The translations under genes were made by a program, and so were the position numbers. A stretch of DNA of 64,000 bases from JAJDNS01 sp963578825 (lineage in GTDB: Bacteria; Acidobacteriota; Vicinamibacteria; Fen-336). How positions within the stretch are numbered: position 1 is the first letter of the stretch; every line of letters starts with the position of its first letter. The stretch is taken from contig CAUZDW010000006.1 of the NCBI GenBank assembly GCA_963578825.1, forward strand, positions 62,001-126,000. The letters are read 5' to 3'. This document shows, in pieces, positions 47,345 through 56,066 of this stretch. Under the pieces are notes generated by a model. It was not told the origin of the DNA. It was given only the letters and a program-made list of their open reading frames with translations, and did not search any database.

Positions 47345-47866
47345 ATGAGTGACACACAGCCGACCGGCGAACCGGCCAGCGCTCAGCCGCCGCTCCAGGC
47401 AGAGGAGCCGGCCAGCGCCGAGGTGCGGGAGCGGGCGCGCCTCGACCGCAACGCCGAAGTGCTGCTCACTGCGAGCAGCATCCTGGCCGGCTTCGCCATG
47501 ACGGGGCTTCTCGGGCTGCCCGACACCGGGAGGGAGGGGATCCAGCGGCTCGCCGCTTCGCTCTTCTTCGTGCCATTCGATCTCACGTTCCCCATCGTTT
47601 TCTACGCCATGCTCGTGGCGACGGTCTGCTTCCTCGGGGTGATGGTGGCGGTCGTCAGCGGGCGTCTGCAGGGCCGGCGACGCCGCATGCGGGCACTTCG
47701 CTCGACCTACCGAGCCAGCGTCCTGGTGTTCGGCATTGGGCTGTCGGCGCTGTTTTGCGCAACGGTGACCATCGGCATCCCAACGTATTCCGGCTTCCTG
47801 GTCGGCCTCGGGGGTGGGGTCGCCATCACTCTGGTCCTGTTCGTGCGCGCGCTGCGCCTGCAGTGA
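47345..47866 (+). CDS. membrane protein of unknown function, four predicted helices
   Basis: 173 residues, starting MSDTQPTGEPASAQPPLQAE, with no signal peptide. An acidic N-terminus is followed by four hydrophobic segments (SSILAGFAMTGLLGLP, FPIVFYAMLVATVCFLGVMV, ASVLVFGIGLSALFCATVTI, FLVGLGGGVAITLVLFVRAL) joined by a basic loop GRRRRMRAL. No family is recognised. It begins 10 nt after the barrel gene, and its TGA overlaps a GTG of the next frame (GTGA), so the three may form an operon. Confidence 0.6.
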   Translation: MSDTQPTGEPASAQPPLQAEEPASAEVRERARLDRNAEVLLTASSILAGFAMTGLLGLPDTGREGIQRLAASLFFVPFDLTFPIVFYAMLVATVCFLGVMVAVVSGRLQGRRRRMRALRSTYRASVLVFGIGLSALFCATVTIGIPTYSGFLVGLGGGVAITLVLFVRALRLQ

Positions 47867-47880
47867 CGCGCGGCGCTCCA

Positions 47881-49527
47881 ATGCCGGACCATCCGCCCGC
47901 GCCGGCTTCTGATCTCTCACGGGAGGACGTCGAGCAGCGGATGCGGGAAGACGGGTTTCCCGAGATGGAGATTCTGTGGCGACGGTACACGCGCCTTCGA
48001 GTGCGGACCGAGCCCGAAGAAGACACCCTGGTCGTCGCACGGCGCCGCCACATGGGAGCTCTGGCCGCCACCCGGCAGCGATGCTCGTCGTGTCGGCGCT
48101 TGTGGCGGTCCTGGCCTTTCGGCACTTCTACGGGTTCATTCCCGTCCTTGCACCGGCGGCCGGCCCTGCGACACTCCGGGTGATGTCGTTCTGTTCTCCT
48201 TCAACGTGGTCTTTCTGTTCTGGTACGTCCTCCTGATCGTGCAGCGGTATCTCGTTCACCCGATGAGCACGATCATGGCTCTCGACCTTGCGCACATGCT
48301 GCGGAAGAGGAGCTGCCGCGCGCGCGCGAAGTCATCACACGCCTGCACGCTCTCGGAGTGAACCATCTTTGGGACAATCCCAAGTATCGGTCGCGCTACC
48401 GGTTTCACGAAGGCCACATCGAGCGTTTGCCCGACCAGGAGCCTCAGGCCTTCGTTCAGGCCGCCCTCCGCGAGATCCTTGGATACAAGGACGAGATCAC
48501 GCGACGCTTTCAGCCCGGCCATTACTACGACAGCCTGCTGCGAAAAAAGAGGTCGGTCACCGCATTCGTCGCGAAGAATCAGGAGCGCATTCGGCAGAAC
48601 AAGATCGGCGAGCTCTCGGTCGAGGGAGGGATTGCACTCCTGCAAGAGCTGCGCAACGACCACGTCATAGCCGGGAGCCCAGGTGAGAAGAAGCTCACCG
48701 AGTCCATCGAAGCGATCGAAGCCGGCCACTACCTGACGAGTGGTGCGGTACAAGCGGAGATCTGGCAGCGTGACCCCTGGGTAGACCTCACTCACCAGGA
48801 GGAGTTCTTCAGCTCGGCCTCGCTCCGAGGAGTCAAATGGTTCGGACGCGGGCCGAAGGGAAGACTGGGAACGTTCGGCTACCTCCGCAACGCGAGCATC
48901 TCCTCGCTGGACTTCCGCACGCGAAAGGGGCGAACGGTGCGGGCCCGCCTGGGAGCCGCCCTCGGGCGCGGGGCGGACGGAATGGAGGTGCCCATCCTGT
49001 TCGTGGACGGCGTCGAGGAATCAAACGCCATCCCCCCGCGTCTCATCGCGCGGTCACTTCAGGACTACTCCGAAGCGGCGGGCTTCGAGCTCGTGGTCTG
49101 CAATCACTTCTCCCACAACGCTGTGCCGAGACGTTTCGCCCTTCACCTCGGTCGCAAGGGCGCTCCGCTGCGGGAGATGACCCTCCGCTATGCCGACGCC
49201 CACGAGCGGGAGTACCTGGACGCCTTCACCTTGCCCGTCGAACCGTTCGAGTACGCCCATCCGCGGGGCACCGTCGTCGGTCGAGTCCTGGCCGTCGGCA
49301 GCGGCCAGGGCATCGGCACCGAGCCGCGCTTCCTGACCCGAGCCGCCGCCTGGCTGAGGCTGGAGACCCTGTGGATCGTCACGGGCTCGGCTCTCGGATG
49401 CACGCTGTGGATGATGTGGCACGTGAGTGCCGTGGCCTTCGGTGGCTTCGTCCTGCTTGCCGCGCTCGGAACCGGCGCCCACCTGCTCATCCAGCGCCGG
49501 TCGCTTCGTGAGCTCGTGCCGGATTAG
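47881..49527 (+). pseudogene. unknown membrane protein, frame broken in its first third
   Basis: The first frame starts at ATG 47881 (MPDHPPAPASDLSREDVEQR). Near 48070-48085 it passes to another frame (LVVSALVAVLAFRHFYGFIP), near 48180 to a third (VVLFSFNVVFLFWYVLLIVQ), and near 48305 to the frame that stays open to TAG 49525 (REVITRLHALGVNHLWDNP onward). That last part gives about 400 residues, with two helices near its end (LWIVTGSALGCTLWMMWHVS and GGFVLLAALGTGAHLLI). No family is recognised. The gene may be intact in the cell if the indels are read errors. It abuts the gene on the other strand. Confidence 0.5.
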
Positions 49528-50214
49528 CTGGGAGGCAGGCCGTGCCGACGTCGCCACCCCCAGCTCGACCTCTCCGAGTGCCGCCCGCTCCCCGGGGTCG
49601 GAGGAGTGGTAGAGCCGATGCATGATCTCCAGGGTGGTGATCCGCCACCGGTGCGAGTCGACGGCGACGTGAAGGTCCTTCGCCTTTCCGTCCTGCCCGA
49701 AGAGCGCCTCTAGATCACAGGGGCGGATCACCATCACCCGCAGCTTGCGGGTCTTGATTTCGCCGTAGCGCTCCCACGTCAGGCCGTACAGGAAAGTCTC
49801 CGTGCGGACGTCCACGCCGATGGCCCGGGCGAGAAACACCTGCGCGAAGCGCTCCGAGAGAACGTTCAGGACCGCGTGCCTGACGAGCTCCATGTCCCGC
49901 CGTGGCTGGATGAGCAGGAACGGCATCTCGGGCGTGGTCTGCTCCGCCGCTTTCCGGACCTTGCGGACGCCGTACTCGTTCAGCCAGACGTTCGCCGCGC
50001 TCAGCTCGAGCAGGGTGCGCAGGGCGAGGTGCGAGTGCCCCTCCCCGTCGGTCTCGAGGTAGCTGAGAGAGAAGTTGACCTGCTCAGTGAACTGATTGCG
50101 TCTCCAGTCTCGACGACGGCGGAACCAGACGACGGCGATACCGTCCCAAGTGAGGGCCAGGAGTGTGAGCTCCCAATACTCCATGAGGCTCAGGCGTTCC
50201 AGCACTCCCATCAT
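49524..50214 (-). CDS. unknown protein with N-terminal membrane anchor (indel near its end)
   Basis: About 229 residues, starting MMGVLERLSLMEYWELTLLA. One N-terminal helix (YWELTLLALTWDGIAVVWF) precedes a basic stretch and a cytoplasmic-looking domain (ETFLYGLTWERYGEIKTRKL, WRITTLEIMHRLYHSSDPGE). As written, the frame runs on to 49054, 470 bases antisense to the neighbour. If C5 at 49557-49561 were C4, the protein would end at TAA 49524-49526 after RRRHGLPPS, overlapping the neighbour by only 4 bases. That end is preferred. No family is recognised. Confidence 0.6.
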
Positions 50215-50262
50215 GCGTCCCTCGCAGCCAGGAGCCTGTGGCGAAAGTCAGACCGCGGTCTC

Positions 50263-51003
50263 CTAGATGCTCATGCAGCCGTCGATCGAGATCGCTGTCC
50301 CCGAGACGAAGGCCGACTCGTCCGAGGCCAGGTAGACGGCCAGCGCGGCGATCTCCTCCGGTTGCCCCAGCCGGCCCATCGGCTGGCGGGCAATGAAGGC
50401 CTTGCGAGCGGCCTCGACGTCTTCGGCGGTTCCGATTCGCTCCTCGAGGGATGGGGTCGCCACCGTCCCTGGGCAGATGGCATTGCAGCGGATACCCCGT
50501 CTGACGAAGTCGGCGGCCACCGCCTTGCTCAGCCCGAGCACCGCCGCCTTGCTGGTCGTGTAGACGAATCGGTTGGGAACACCCCGCAGAGAGGACGCGA
50601 TCGAGGACATGTTGATGATCGACCCGCCGCCCGCCTCGAGCATGGCCGGCAGAAAGGCCCGGACGACCCGGTACATGGACTTGACGTTCAAGTCGATCGA
50701 GAAGTCCCAGTCGCTCTCCTCGCACTCCAGAATCGAGCCCTGGTGGACGAAGCCGGCACAATTGAAGAGGACCTGAATCGCGCCGATGTCCTTTGCGGCG
50801 CGGCGAATGTCGTCCGCGCGGGTGACGTCCAGGGGGCGCGTGAGGAGACCCGGGGTTCCATCGAGGCGCTTCAGCCGCTCCTCGTTGAGGTCGGTCGCGA
50901 TGACCTCGGCGCCTTCAGCCGCAAAGGCTCGGGCCGTGGCCTCTCCAATCCCCTGCGCCGCGGCAGTCACGAGTGCTTTCTTCCCGTCGAGTCTGCCTGC
51001 CAT
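50263..51003 (-). CDS. SDR-family dehydrogenase, BDH2/DHRS6-like
   Basis: 246 residues with GGAGGGAG upstream. It is a classical short-chain dehydrogenase: TAAAQGIGEA for NAD, NCAGFV, Ser in MSSIASS, and YTTSK for catalytic Tyr-Lys. Stretches such as DWDFSIDLNVKSMYRVVRAF, GIRCNAICPGTV and YLASDESAFVSG closely resemble cytosolic 3-hydroxybutyrate dehydrogenase type 2 and bacterial 2-keto-3-deoxy-fuconate dehydrogenases. The exact substrate is open. It starts 30 nt after the second SDR gene and shares its operon. Confidence 0.85.
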   Translation of the reverse strand: MAGRLDGKKALVTAAAQGIGEATARAFAAEGAEVIATDLNEERLKRLDGTPGLLTRPLDVTRADDIRRAAKDIGAIQVLFNCAGFVHQGSILECEESDWDFSIDLNVKSMYRVVRAFLPAMLEAGGGSIINMSSIASSLRGVPNRFVYTTSKAAVLGLSKAVAADFVRRGIRCNAICPGTVATPSLEERIGTAEDVEAARKAFIARQPMGRLGQPEEIAALAVYLASDESAFVSGTAISIDGCMSI

Positions 51004-51033
51004 GCAGCTTCTCCCTCCCTACGCCTGCAGGCG

Positions 51034-51792
51034 TCAGTAGGTCGCGCGGCCTCCCGACAGATCGAAGACGGCGCCGGTGTTGAAGCTGGCCTCGGCGCTG
51101 ACGATCCAGCACGCCAGGGAGGCCACCTCGTCCAGGGTGCCGCACCGGCGCATGGGGATCTTGTCGGTCATGTACTTCACCTGCGCCTCGGGCATGGCGT
51201 CGACCATGGACGTCCGGATCACGGCGGGCGCCAGCCCATTGACCGTGACTCCCGTCCCGGCCACTTCCTTGCCGCTGGCCTTGACGAGCCCGATCACCCC
51301 CGCCTTAGCCGAGGAGTAGGCACACATGCCGGCGTTGCCTTCCTTCCCGGCGATGGAGGCGATGAGCAGGATTCGTCCGTACCCGGCAGCCAGCATGGGG
51401 GGCAGGGAGAATCGAGTGACCAGGAAGGATCCGGTGAGGTTCACGTCGAGCACTTCCCTGTAGCCCTCGACGGGCGTGTCCTGGGTCGGGACGTTGGTGG
51501 GCCCGACGATCCCGGCGCTGTTCACCAGGACGTCCAGCCGCCCGGCGGCGGCCAGCACCGAAGCGACGGCGGCCTCGACCGACGCTTCGTCCGCGACGTC
51601 GACAGACCGCGCCGTGACCTCCCCGCCTTCTTTCCGGAGCGCTTCCGCGGTCGTCTCCGCCAGATCGCTGTTTCGATCCCAGAGGTGAACCCGGGCGCCT
51701 TCGCTCAGGAGTCGCCTGGCAATGGCGCGGCCCAGGCCCTCGGCACCGCCCGTGACGACTGCAACCCGATCTGCAAACCGCGCCGTGCTCAT
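51034..51792 (-). CDS. SDR-family oxidoreductase (FabG-like)
   Basis: 252 residues, starting MSTARFADRVAVVTGGAEGL. NAD(P) motif TGGAEGLG, NSAGI, and active site YSSAK are intact; SGGRATY closes the protein. It is similar in layout to 3-oxoacyl-ACP reductases and to sugar-acid dehydrogenases such as 2-keto-3-deoxy-rhamnonate dehydrogenase. Paired with a second SDR downstream, a two-step oxidation of a hydroxy or deoxy-sugar acid is a reasonable guess. It is divergent from the hydrolase at 51906. Confidence 0.83.
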   Translation of the reverse strand: MSTARFADRVAVVTGGAEGLGRAIARRLLSEGARVHLWDRNSDLAETTAEALRKEGGEVTARSVDVADEASVEAAVASVLAAAGRLDVLVNSAGIVGPTNVPTQDTPVEGYREVLDVNLTGSFLVTRFSLPPMLAAGYGRILLIASIAGKEGNAGMCAYSSAKAGVIGLVKASGKEVAGTGVTVNGLAPAVIRTSMVDAMPEAQVKYMTDKIPMRRCGTLDEVASLACWIVSAEASFNTGAVFDLSGGRATY

Positions 51793-51905
51793 TGATGCCG
51801 CCGAGGATATCAGAACTGGCCCGGCTCGGCAGGAGGGCCCGAGGAACGGCCCGCCGCGATATCCTTGGTCGCCGGGCGCCGAGTGCCCGCTCCAGGGAGC
51901 ATCAC

Positions 51906-53385
51906 GTGAGACGCATCGTCCAATTCGCCAGGCGCCTCGGCCTGTACCTTTCCGTCGCCGTCCTCGGCTTCGTCGTGGGTGTCGTTGCGCTCTACGTGTC
52001 CCGGGCGCGCAGCGGCCCCTCCCTGCAGCCCTGGCACACCGAAGAGCTGACGGCAGAGTTCACAGCGGCCAGGGCGGACGAGATCCGAACGTTCGATGAC
52101 TACAGACGACTGGAAGACACGTTGTTTGAGCAGTTGGACGCGCGGATCTACGCCCTGACAGAGACCGGGCCCTCCCGCGCCCTCGCCCGCTACAGCACCG
52201 GCAGCGCCGTGGACCCGCGAGTCTGGGCGCCCGATTGGAACCGCAGCTTCGAGCTCCCTGCCGACGGGGCAGCCGGCGGCGTGCTGTTACTGCACGGCAT
52301 GTCCGACTCGCCCTACAGCCTGCGGGCTCTGGGTGAGGGCCTCAACGACCGCGGCTTCCGGGGTCGTGGGCTTGCGGCTGCCCGGCCATGGCACGGCGCC
52401 CTCAGGCCTCCTGTCCGTCACCTGGGAGGAGATGGCCGCCACGCTCCGGCTGGCCATGCAGCACCTCGAGTCAAAGGTGGGACAGGGCCCAATCCACATC
52501 GTCGGCTACTCCACGGGAGCCCCGCTCGCCCTGGACTTCGCCCTGAACGCGCTGGAGGGCGCGGCCATGCCGGTGCCGGCCAGCCTCGTCTTGATCTCTC
52601 CAGCCATCGGCGTGACCCCGGCGGCGGCGCTGGCGAAGTGGAACCGGCGGGCCGCCCTGCTCCCCGGCCTGGAGAAGCTCGCCTGGACCTCGATCCTGCC
52701 GGAGTTCGATCCGCACAAGTACAACTCCTTCACGAGCAACGCCGGAGAGCAGGTCTATCGCCTGACGCGGCACGTGGCCCGGCGCATCGAAGCTCGAGCC
52801 GGATCGGGTCTCATCGAGGATTCCCCGCCGACTCTCGTTTTTCTGTCGACCGTCGACGCGACCGTCTCCACCGATGCGGTGATCGACAACCTGCTCGAGC
52901 ACCTTGCTCCGCCGCGCCACGAGCTCGTCCTGTTCGACATCAACCGCCGCAGCGCCCAGTCGACGGTCCTCGTCTCCGATCCGGGTCCTCTCACCGCCCG
53001 GCTGATGGCCGACGACGCTCTCCCCTTCGGCCTCACCCTCATCACCAACGAGAGCACCGAGACCAGCGCGGTGGTCCGCCGACGCAAGGCACCGCTGTCC
53101 GCCCAGGTGTCGACCGAGGCATTGAACGTGGCCTGGCCCCCGGGAGTCCTCTCGCTGTCCCACGTCGCGCTGCCGTTCCCGCCTGACGATCCCCTGTACG
53201 GCCAGAGCCGGCCACCGGACGCGGAGACGGTCTTCCTCGGCCAGATCGCCATTCAGGGCGAGCGCGGCCTACTGCGGTTCTCCTCCGACTGGTTGCTGCG
53301 CTTGAGGCACAACCCCTTCTACGATTTTCTCGAGGCCTCGACGTTCCGGTGGCTGGATGCGAGAGGTTCCCCCCCGCCGCCATAG
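51906..53385 (+). CDS. membrane-anchored alpha/beta-hydrolase (one frameshift)
   Basis: About 492 residues through one frameshift, from GTG 51906 with AGGGAG upstream. An N-terminal helix (LGLYLSVAVLGFVVGVVALY) anchors it. LLLHGMSDSPYSLRALGEGL carries the oxyanion HG motif and VGYSTGAP the nucleophile Ser. The frame is lost at G4 (52360-52363): with G3 the text reads RGFRVVGLRLPGHGT, as expected of a serine aminopeptidase/lysophospholipase-like fold. Both halves are otherwise intact. The substrate is unknown. Confidence 0.75.
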
Positions 53386-53391
53386 CGGAGG

Positions 53392-53454
53392 TCAGGACCC
53401 CGGAGCCTGGCAGCTGAAGTGTGAATGCGCATCCAGACCGACGTACTTGTCCAT
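53392..53454 (-). mobile_element. 5' stub of an IS110-family transposase
   Basis: A strong ribosome site (GAGGAGG) precedes ATG 53454 and the peptide MDKYVGLDAHSHFSCQAPGS, then TGA. KYVGLDAHS is the N-terminal signature of IS110/IS492 DEDD transposases, whose first catalytic Asp is in this motif. The match ends after about 11 residues; the rest of the element is absent. GTCCTCC and GGAGGAC (53459-53465 and 53471-53477) form a 7-bp stem that would sequester the ribosome site, a common form of transposase control. Confidence 0.6.
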
Positions 53455-53651
53455 GCCAGTCCTCCTCTCCGGAGGACCGTAGAACCGACGCGATCACGAA
53501 TGGGACCACAACGCTCCACATGGCGGGGCGGCTCGTGACGACGACGCCGTTTCCATGATGCCTGCGAGGCGCGATAGGTTGCCTGCGCTGAGCGTAGGGC
53601 TACCTGGCACACACCGGCATTCTCTTGCCGATTCGTCGTAGCATTCTGGCG

Positions 53652-54458
53652 GTGGCTACCTACGCGATCGGCGACATCCAGGGGTGCTTCCGCACGCTCC
53701 ACCGACTGCTGGAGAGAATCCACTACGACCCCGGACAGGATCGCCTCTGGCTGGTGGGTGACCTCGTCAACCGCGGGCCCCAGTCGCTGGAGGTCCTCCG
53801 GTGGGTCCGAGCACAGGGGGATCGAGTCACCACTGTGCTCGGGAACCACGATCTGCACCTTCTCGGGCAGGCGTTCGGCGCTCGGGAAGCGAAGCAGGGC
53901 GATACTCTCGACGCGGTGCTGAAGGCCCCTGATCGCAGGGACCTCATCGAGTGGCTGCGAGGACGACCCCTTCTCCATCGGGAGGGCCCCTTCGTCCTCG
54001 TGCACGCGGGGCTGCTGCCGGCCTGGACGCTCGAGGAGGCTCAGCAGCTGGCCCGCGAGGCCGAGGCGGCTCTCCGCGGGCCAAAGCCCAGGCGTTTCCT
54101 CGAGGCGATGGCCGGCGCGGCTCCTTGCTGGACCGACGACCTGGACCCGGAGGATCGATCCCGCGTGGCCATCCAGGCCCTCACGCGCCTTCGGACGACC
54201 CGCCAGGACGGCCGAAGTATCGAGGAGTTCAGCGGGCCCCCGGAGCGGGCCCCGGAAGACTGCCGCCCGTGGTTCGAGCTCTGGGACAGCCAGGCGGCCG
54301 AGGTGACGGTCGTCTTCGGCCACTGGGCCGCCCTGGGTCTCCGGATTCAGCCCGGCTTCATGGCGCTGGACACGGGCTGCGTGTGGGGCGGGATGTTGAC
54401 CGCCGCGCGGCTGGAGGATGGAGAGGTCTTCCAGGAGCCCCTGGCGAATCGCGTGTGA
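53652..54458 (+). CDS. apaH: bis(5'-nucleosyl)-tetraphosphatase (symmetrical)
   Basis: 268 residues from GTG 53652, giving (V)ATYAIGDIQGCF as in ApaH. It splits Ap4A into two ADP. The metallophosphatase motifs GDIQG, GDLVNRGP, LGNHDLHLL, HAG and GHWAALG are all present. A TAGCAT box ends 7 nt before the GTG, so the transcript may be leaderless. An in-frame TTG 27 nt upstream is less likely. It stands alone ahead of an amidohydrolase. Confidence 0.9.
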   Translation: MATYAIGDIQGCFRTLHRLLERIHYDPGQDRLWLVGDLVNRGPQSLEVLRWVRAQGDRVTTVLGNHDLHLLGQAFGAREAKQGDTLDAVLKAPDRRDLIEWLRGRPLLHREGPFVLVHAGLLPAWTLEEAQQLAREAEAALRGPKPRRFLEAMAGAAPCWTDDLDPEDRSRVAIQALTRLRTTRQDGRSIEEFSGPPERAPEDCRPWFELWDSQAAEVTVVFGHWAALGLRIQPGFMALDTGCVWGGMLTAARLEDGEVFQEPLANRV

Positions 54459-54483
54459 GGACAGCCCTTCCGGGGCGCGTGGT

Positions 54484-54489
54484 AGCATC
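54484..54489 (+). promoter_or_regulatory. -10-like box before the amidohydrolase
   Basis: TAGCAT, the same hexamer seen before apaH and the SpmAB gene, lies 49 nt before ATG 54539. Confidence 0.25.
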
Positions 54490-54538
54490 GCCAACCTGTC
54501 TGGCCGGGCTGCCAGCATACCGCTCGAGGAGCCACCCG

Positions 54539-55756
54539 ATGAGAAGCCGCCCCACCCTTCTGACACTGACGCTGGTCCTGCTCGGGGCCGCGAGCCTGGT
54601 GGCCCAGACCCAGGAGCGCCAACGCGGGCGGGGCGGCTGGGTGCCCTCGCTGCAGATCGAGCCGGGCCAGGAGTGTCCGCCGGGCACCACCGAGACGCGA
54701 CCGGGCCGTTGCCAGTGGCCCGAGATCCCCGCACCCACGATCCTGGACTACCGGCCCCGCTCGACCCTGGTGACGAAGGAGACACTGGTCTCGAAGGCGA
54801 AGCACCCCTTCGTGGACATCCACAGCCACACCGGGCCCACGCCTGAGACCATCGACCGGCTGATCTCCGAGATGGACGCCATGAACCTCCGAGTCCTGGT
54901 CAACCTGAGCGGGGGAAGCGACCCCGCCGCGGTGAAGGAGAAGGTCGACTTCATCCGCGGGAGCGACCACCCCGATCGCTTCCGGGTCTTCGCCAACGTC
55001 GACTGGGATGGGGCCGGGGGACCGGGCTGGCCTGAGAGGGCAGTAGCCGACCTCGAGCAGGCCATCGCGAACGGCGCCATCGGCCTGAAGGTCTTCAAGA
55101 ACCTCGGGATCTCGGTGAAGCGCTACGACGGGACCCGGCTCGAGGTGGACGACCCGGCCCTGAAACCCATCTGGGAGGTGTGCGCGAAAGCGGACATCCC
55201 CGTGATCATCCACACGGCCGAGCCGTCCGAGTTCTTCGTGCCCCTCGACTTCGAGAACGAGCGCTGGCTGGAGCTGGCGCTGTTCCCGAACCGTCGCAAC
55301 CACGGTCCGGGCAAGGCCACCTTCGAGGAGCTGCAGGGCGAGCGCGACAGGATGTTCGCCGCCAACCCGCAGACACGCTTCATCGGAGCCCACTTCGCGT
55401 ACTACGGCCACAACCTCCCGGGCGCCCGAGAGCTTCTGGACGCCTTGCCCAACGTGGTGCTCGAGCTGGCCGCCGTGCTCTATGACTTCGGGCGCCAGCC
55501 GCGGGCGGCTCGTCAATTCTTCATGGACTACCAGGACCGGATCCTGTTCGGGAAGGACTCCTACCAGCCTCGTGAGTTCCCCTACTATTTCCGCGTGATG
55601 GAGACGGCCGACGAGTACTTCGACTACTACCGCGACTACCACGCCTTCTGGAAGCTCTACGGGATGGACCTCCCCGACGACGTCCTGAGGAAGGTCTACT
55701 TCGAGAACGCGCTCAGGGTCACGCCTGGGCTGCCCCAGACCGGCTGGCCTGAGTAG
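54539..55756 (+). CDS. secreted amidohydrolase (Amidohydro_2 type)
   Basis: 405 residues with CGAGGAG upstream of the ATG. The signal peptide is LLTLTLVLLGAASLVAQ. The TIM-barrel amidohydrolase has VDIHSHTGP (metal His pair), a lysine in GLKVFKNLG, VIIHTAEPSEFF, FIGAHFAYYG and LFGKDSY near the last metal Asp. The DIHSH and LFGKD layout resembles the decarboxylase/lactonase branch. Substrate is unknown, and export is predicted. It is convergent with the stub at 55783. Confidence 0.83.
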   Translation: MRSRPTLLTLTLVLLGAASLVAQTQERQRGRGGWVPSLQIEPGQECPPGTTETRPGRCQWPEIPAPTILDYRPRSTLVTKETLVSKAKHPFVDIHSHTGPTPETIDRLISEMDAMNLRVLVNLSGGSDPAAVKEKVDFIRGSDHPDRFRVFANVDWDGAGGPGWPERAVADLEQAIANGAIGLKVFKNLGISVKRYDGTRLEVDDPALKPIWEVCAKADIPVIIHTAEPSEFFVPLDFENERWLELALFPNRRNHGPGKATFEELQGERDRMFAANPQTRFIGAHFAYYGHNLPGARELLDALPNVVLELAAVLYDFGRQPRAARQFFMDYQDRILFGKDSYQPREFPYYFRVMETADEYFDYYRDYHAFWKLYGMDLPDDVLRKVYFENALRVTPGLPQTGWPE

Positions 55757-55782
55757 GGGAGCCGCCATGAACAGGGGCACCC

Positions 55783-56013
55783 TCAGGAGTCCTCCTCCGG
55801 CGGCGTGAAGTAGACATATCCCGCTGTCGCCTCCGGTGTCGTGACCCGAAGACCCCGGGGCTCCTCGACCCCGGCGGCATCGGCCGGATGGGCCGACGAC
55901 GGACCCTCAGTCGACTCCCCCGGCCCAGGGGGCGTCGCCTGACATCCCAGAGCAACCACCGTGGCGACGCAAAGCAAGACACTGGAAGCCGAGGCCCCCT
56001 TTTGTGATGCCAC
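55783..56013 (-). pseudogene. lipoprotein stub, probable 5' end of an arylsulfotransferase-like gene
   Basis: 76 residues from GTG 56013, with an excellent GAGGAGGAG ribosome site. A lipoprotein signal (SVLLCVATVVALGC) leads to a Pro/Gly/Ser-rich linker. The end, GLRVTTPEATAGYVYFTP, resembles the opening strand of arylsulfotransferase/ASST propellers, but the frame closes three residues later (EEDS, TGA). Either it is a genuine small lipoprotein, or the remaining several hundred codons were deleted. The similarity to ASST is from memory and only about 15 residues long. Confidence 0.5.
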
Positions 56014-56066
56014 GTTTCTCCTCCTCCGAGGTCCTCGGACGCCCTGCAGAGAGCCTCGAAAAATGC

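Noticed and set aside
49054..49523. Extension of the unknown gene at 49524 by about 157 codons
   Set aside because: It is antisense to the neighbouring gene and turns low-complexity after RLYHSSDPGE; a one-base change at C5 (49557) gives a natural stop at 49524.
53319..54785. A 488-codon minus-strand frame opposite apaH
   Set aside because: It covers apaH antisense and shows no motif; the real minus-strand coding trace here is only the IS110 stub, in another frame.
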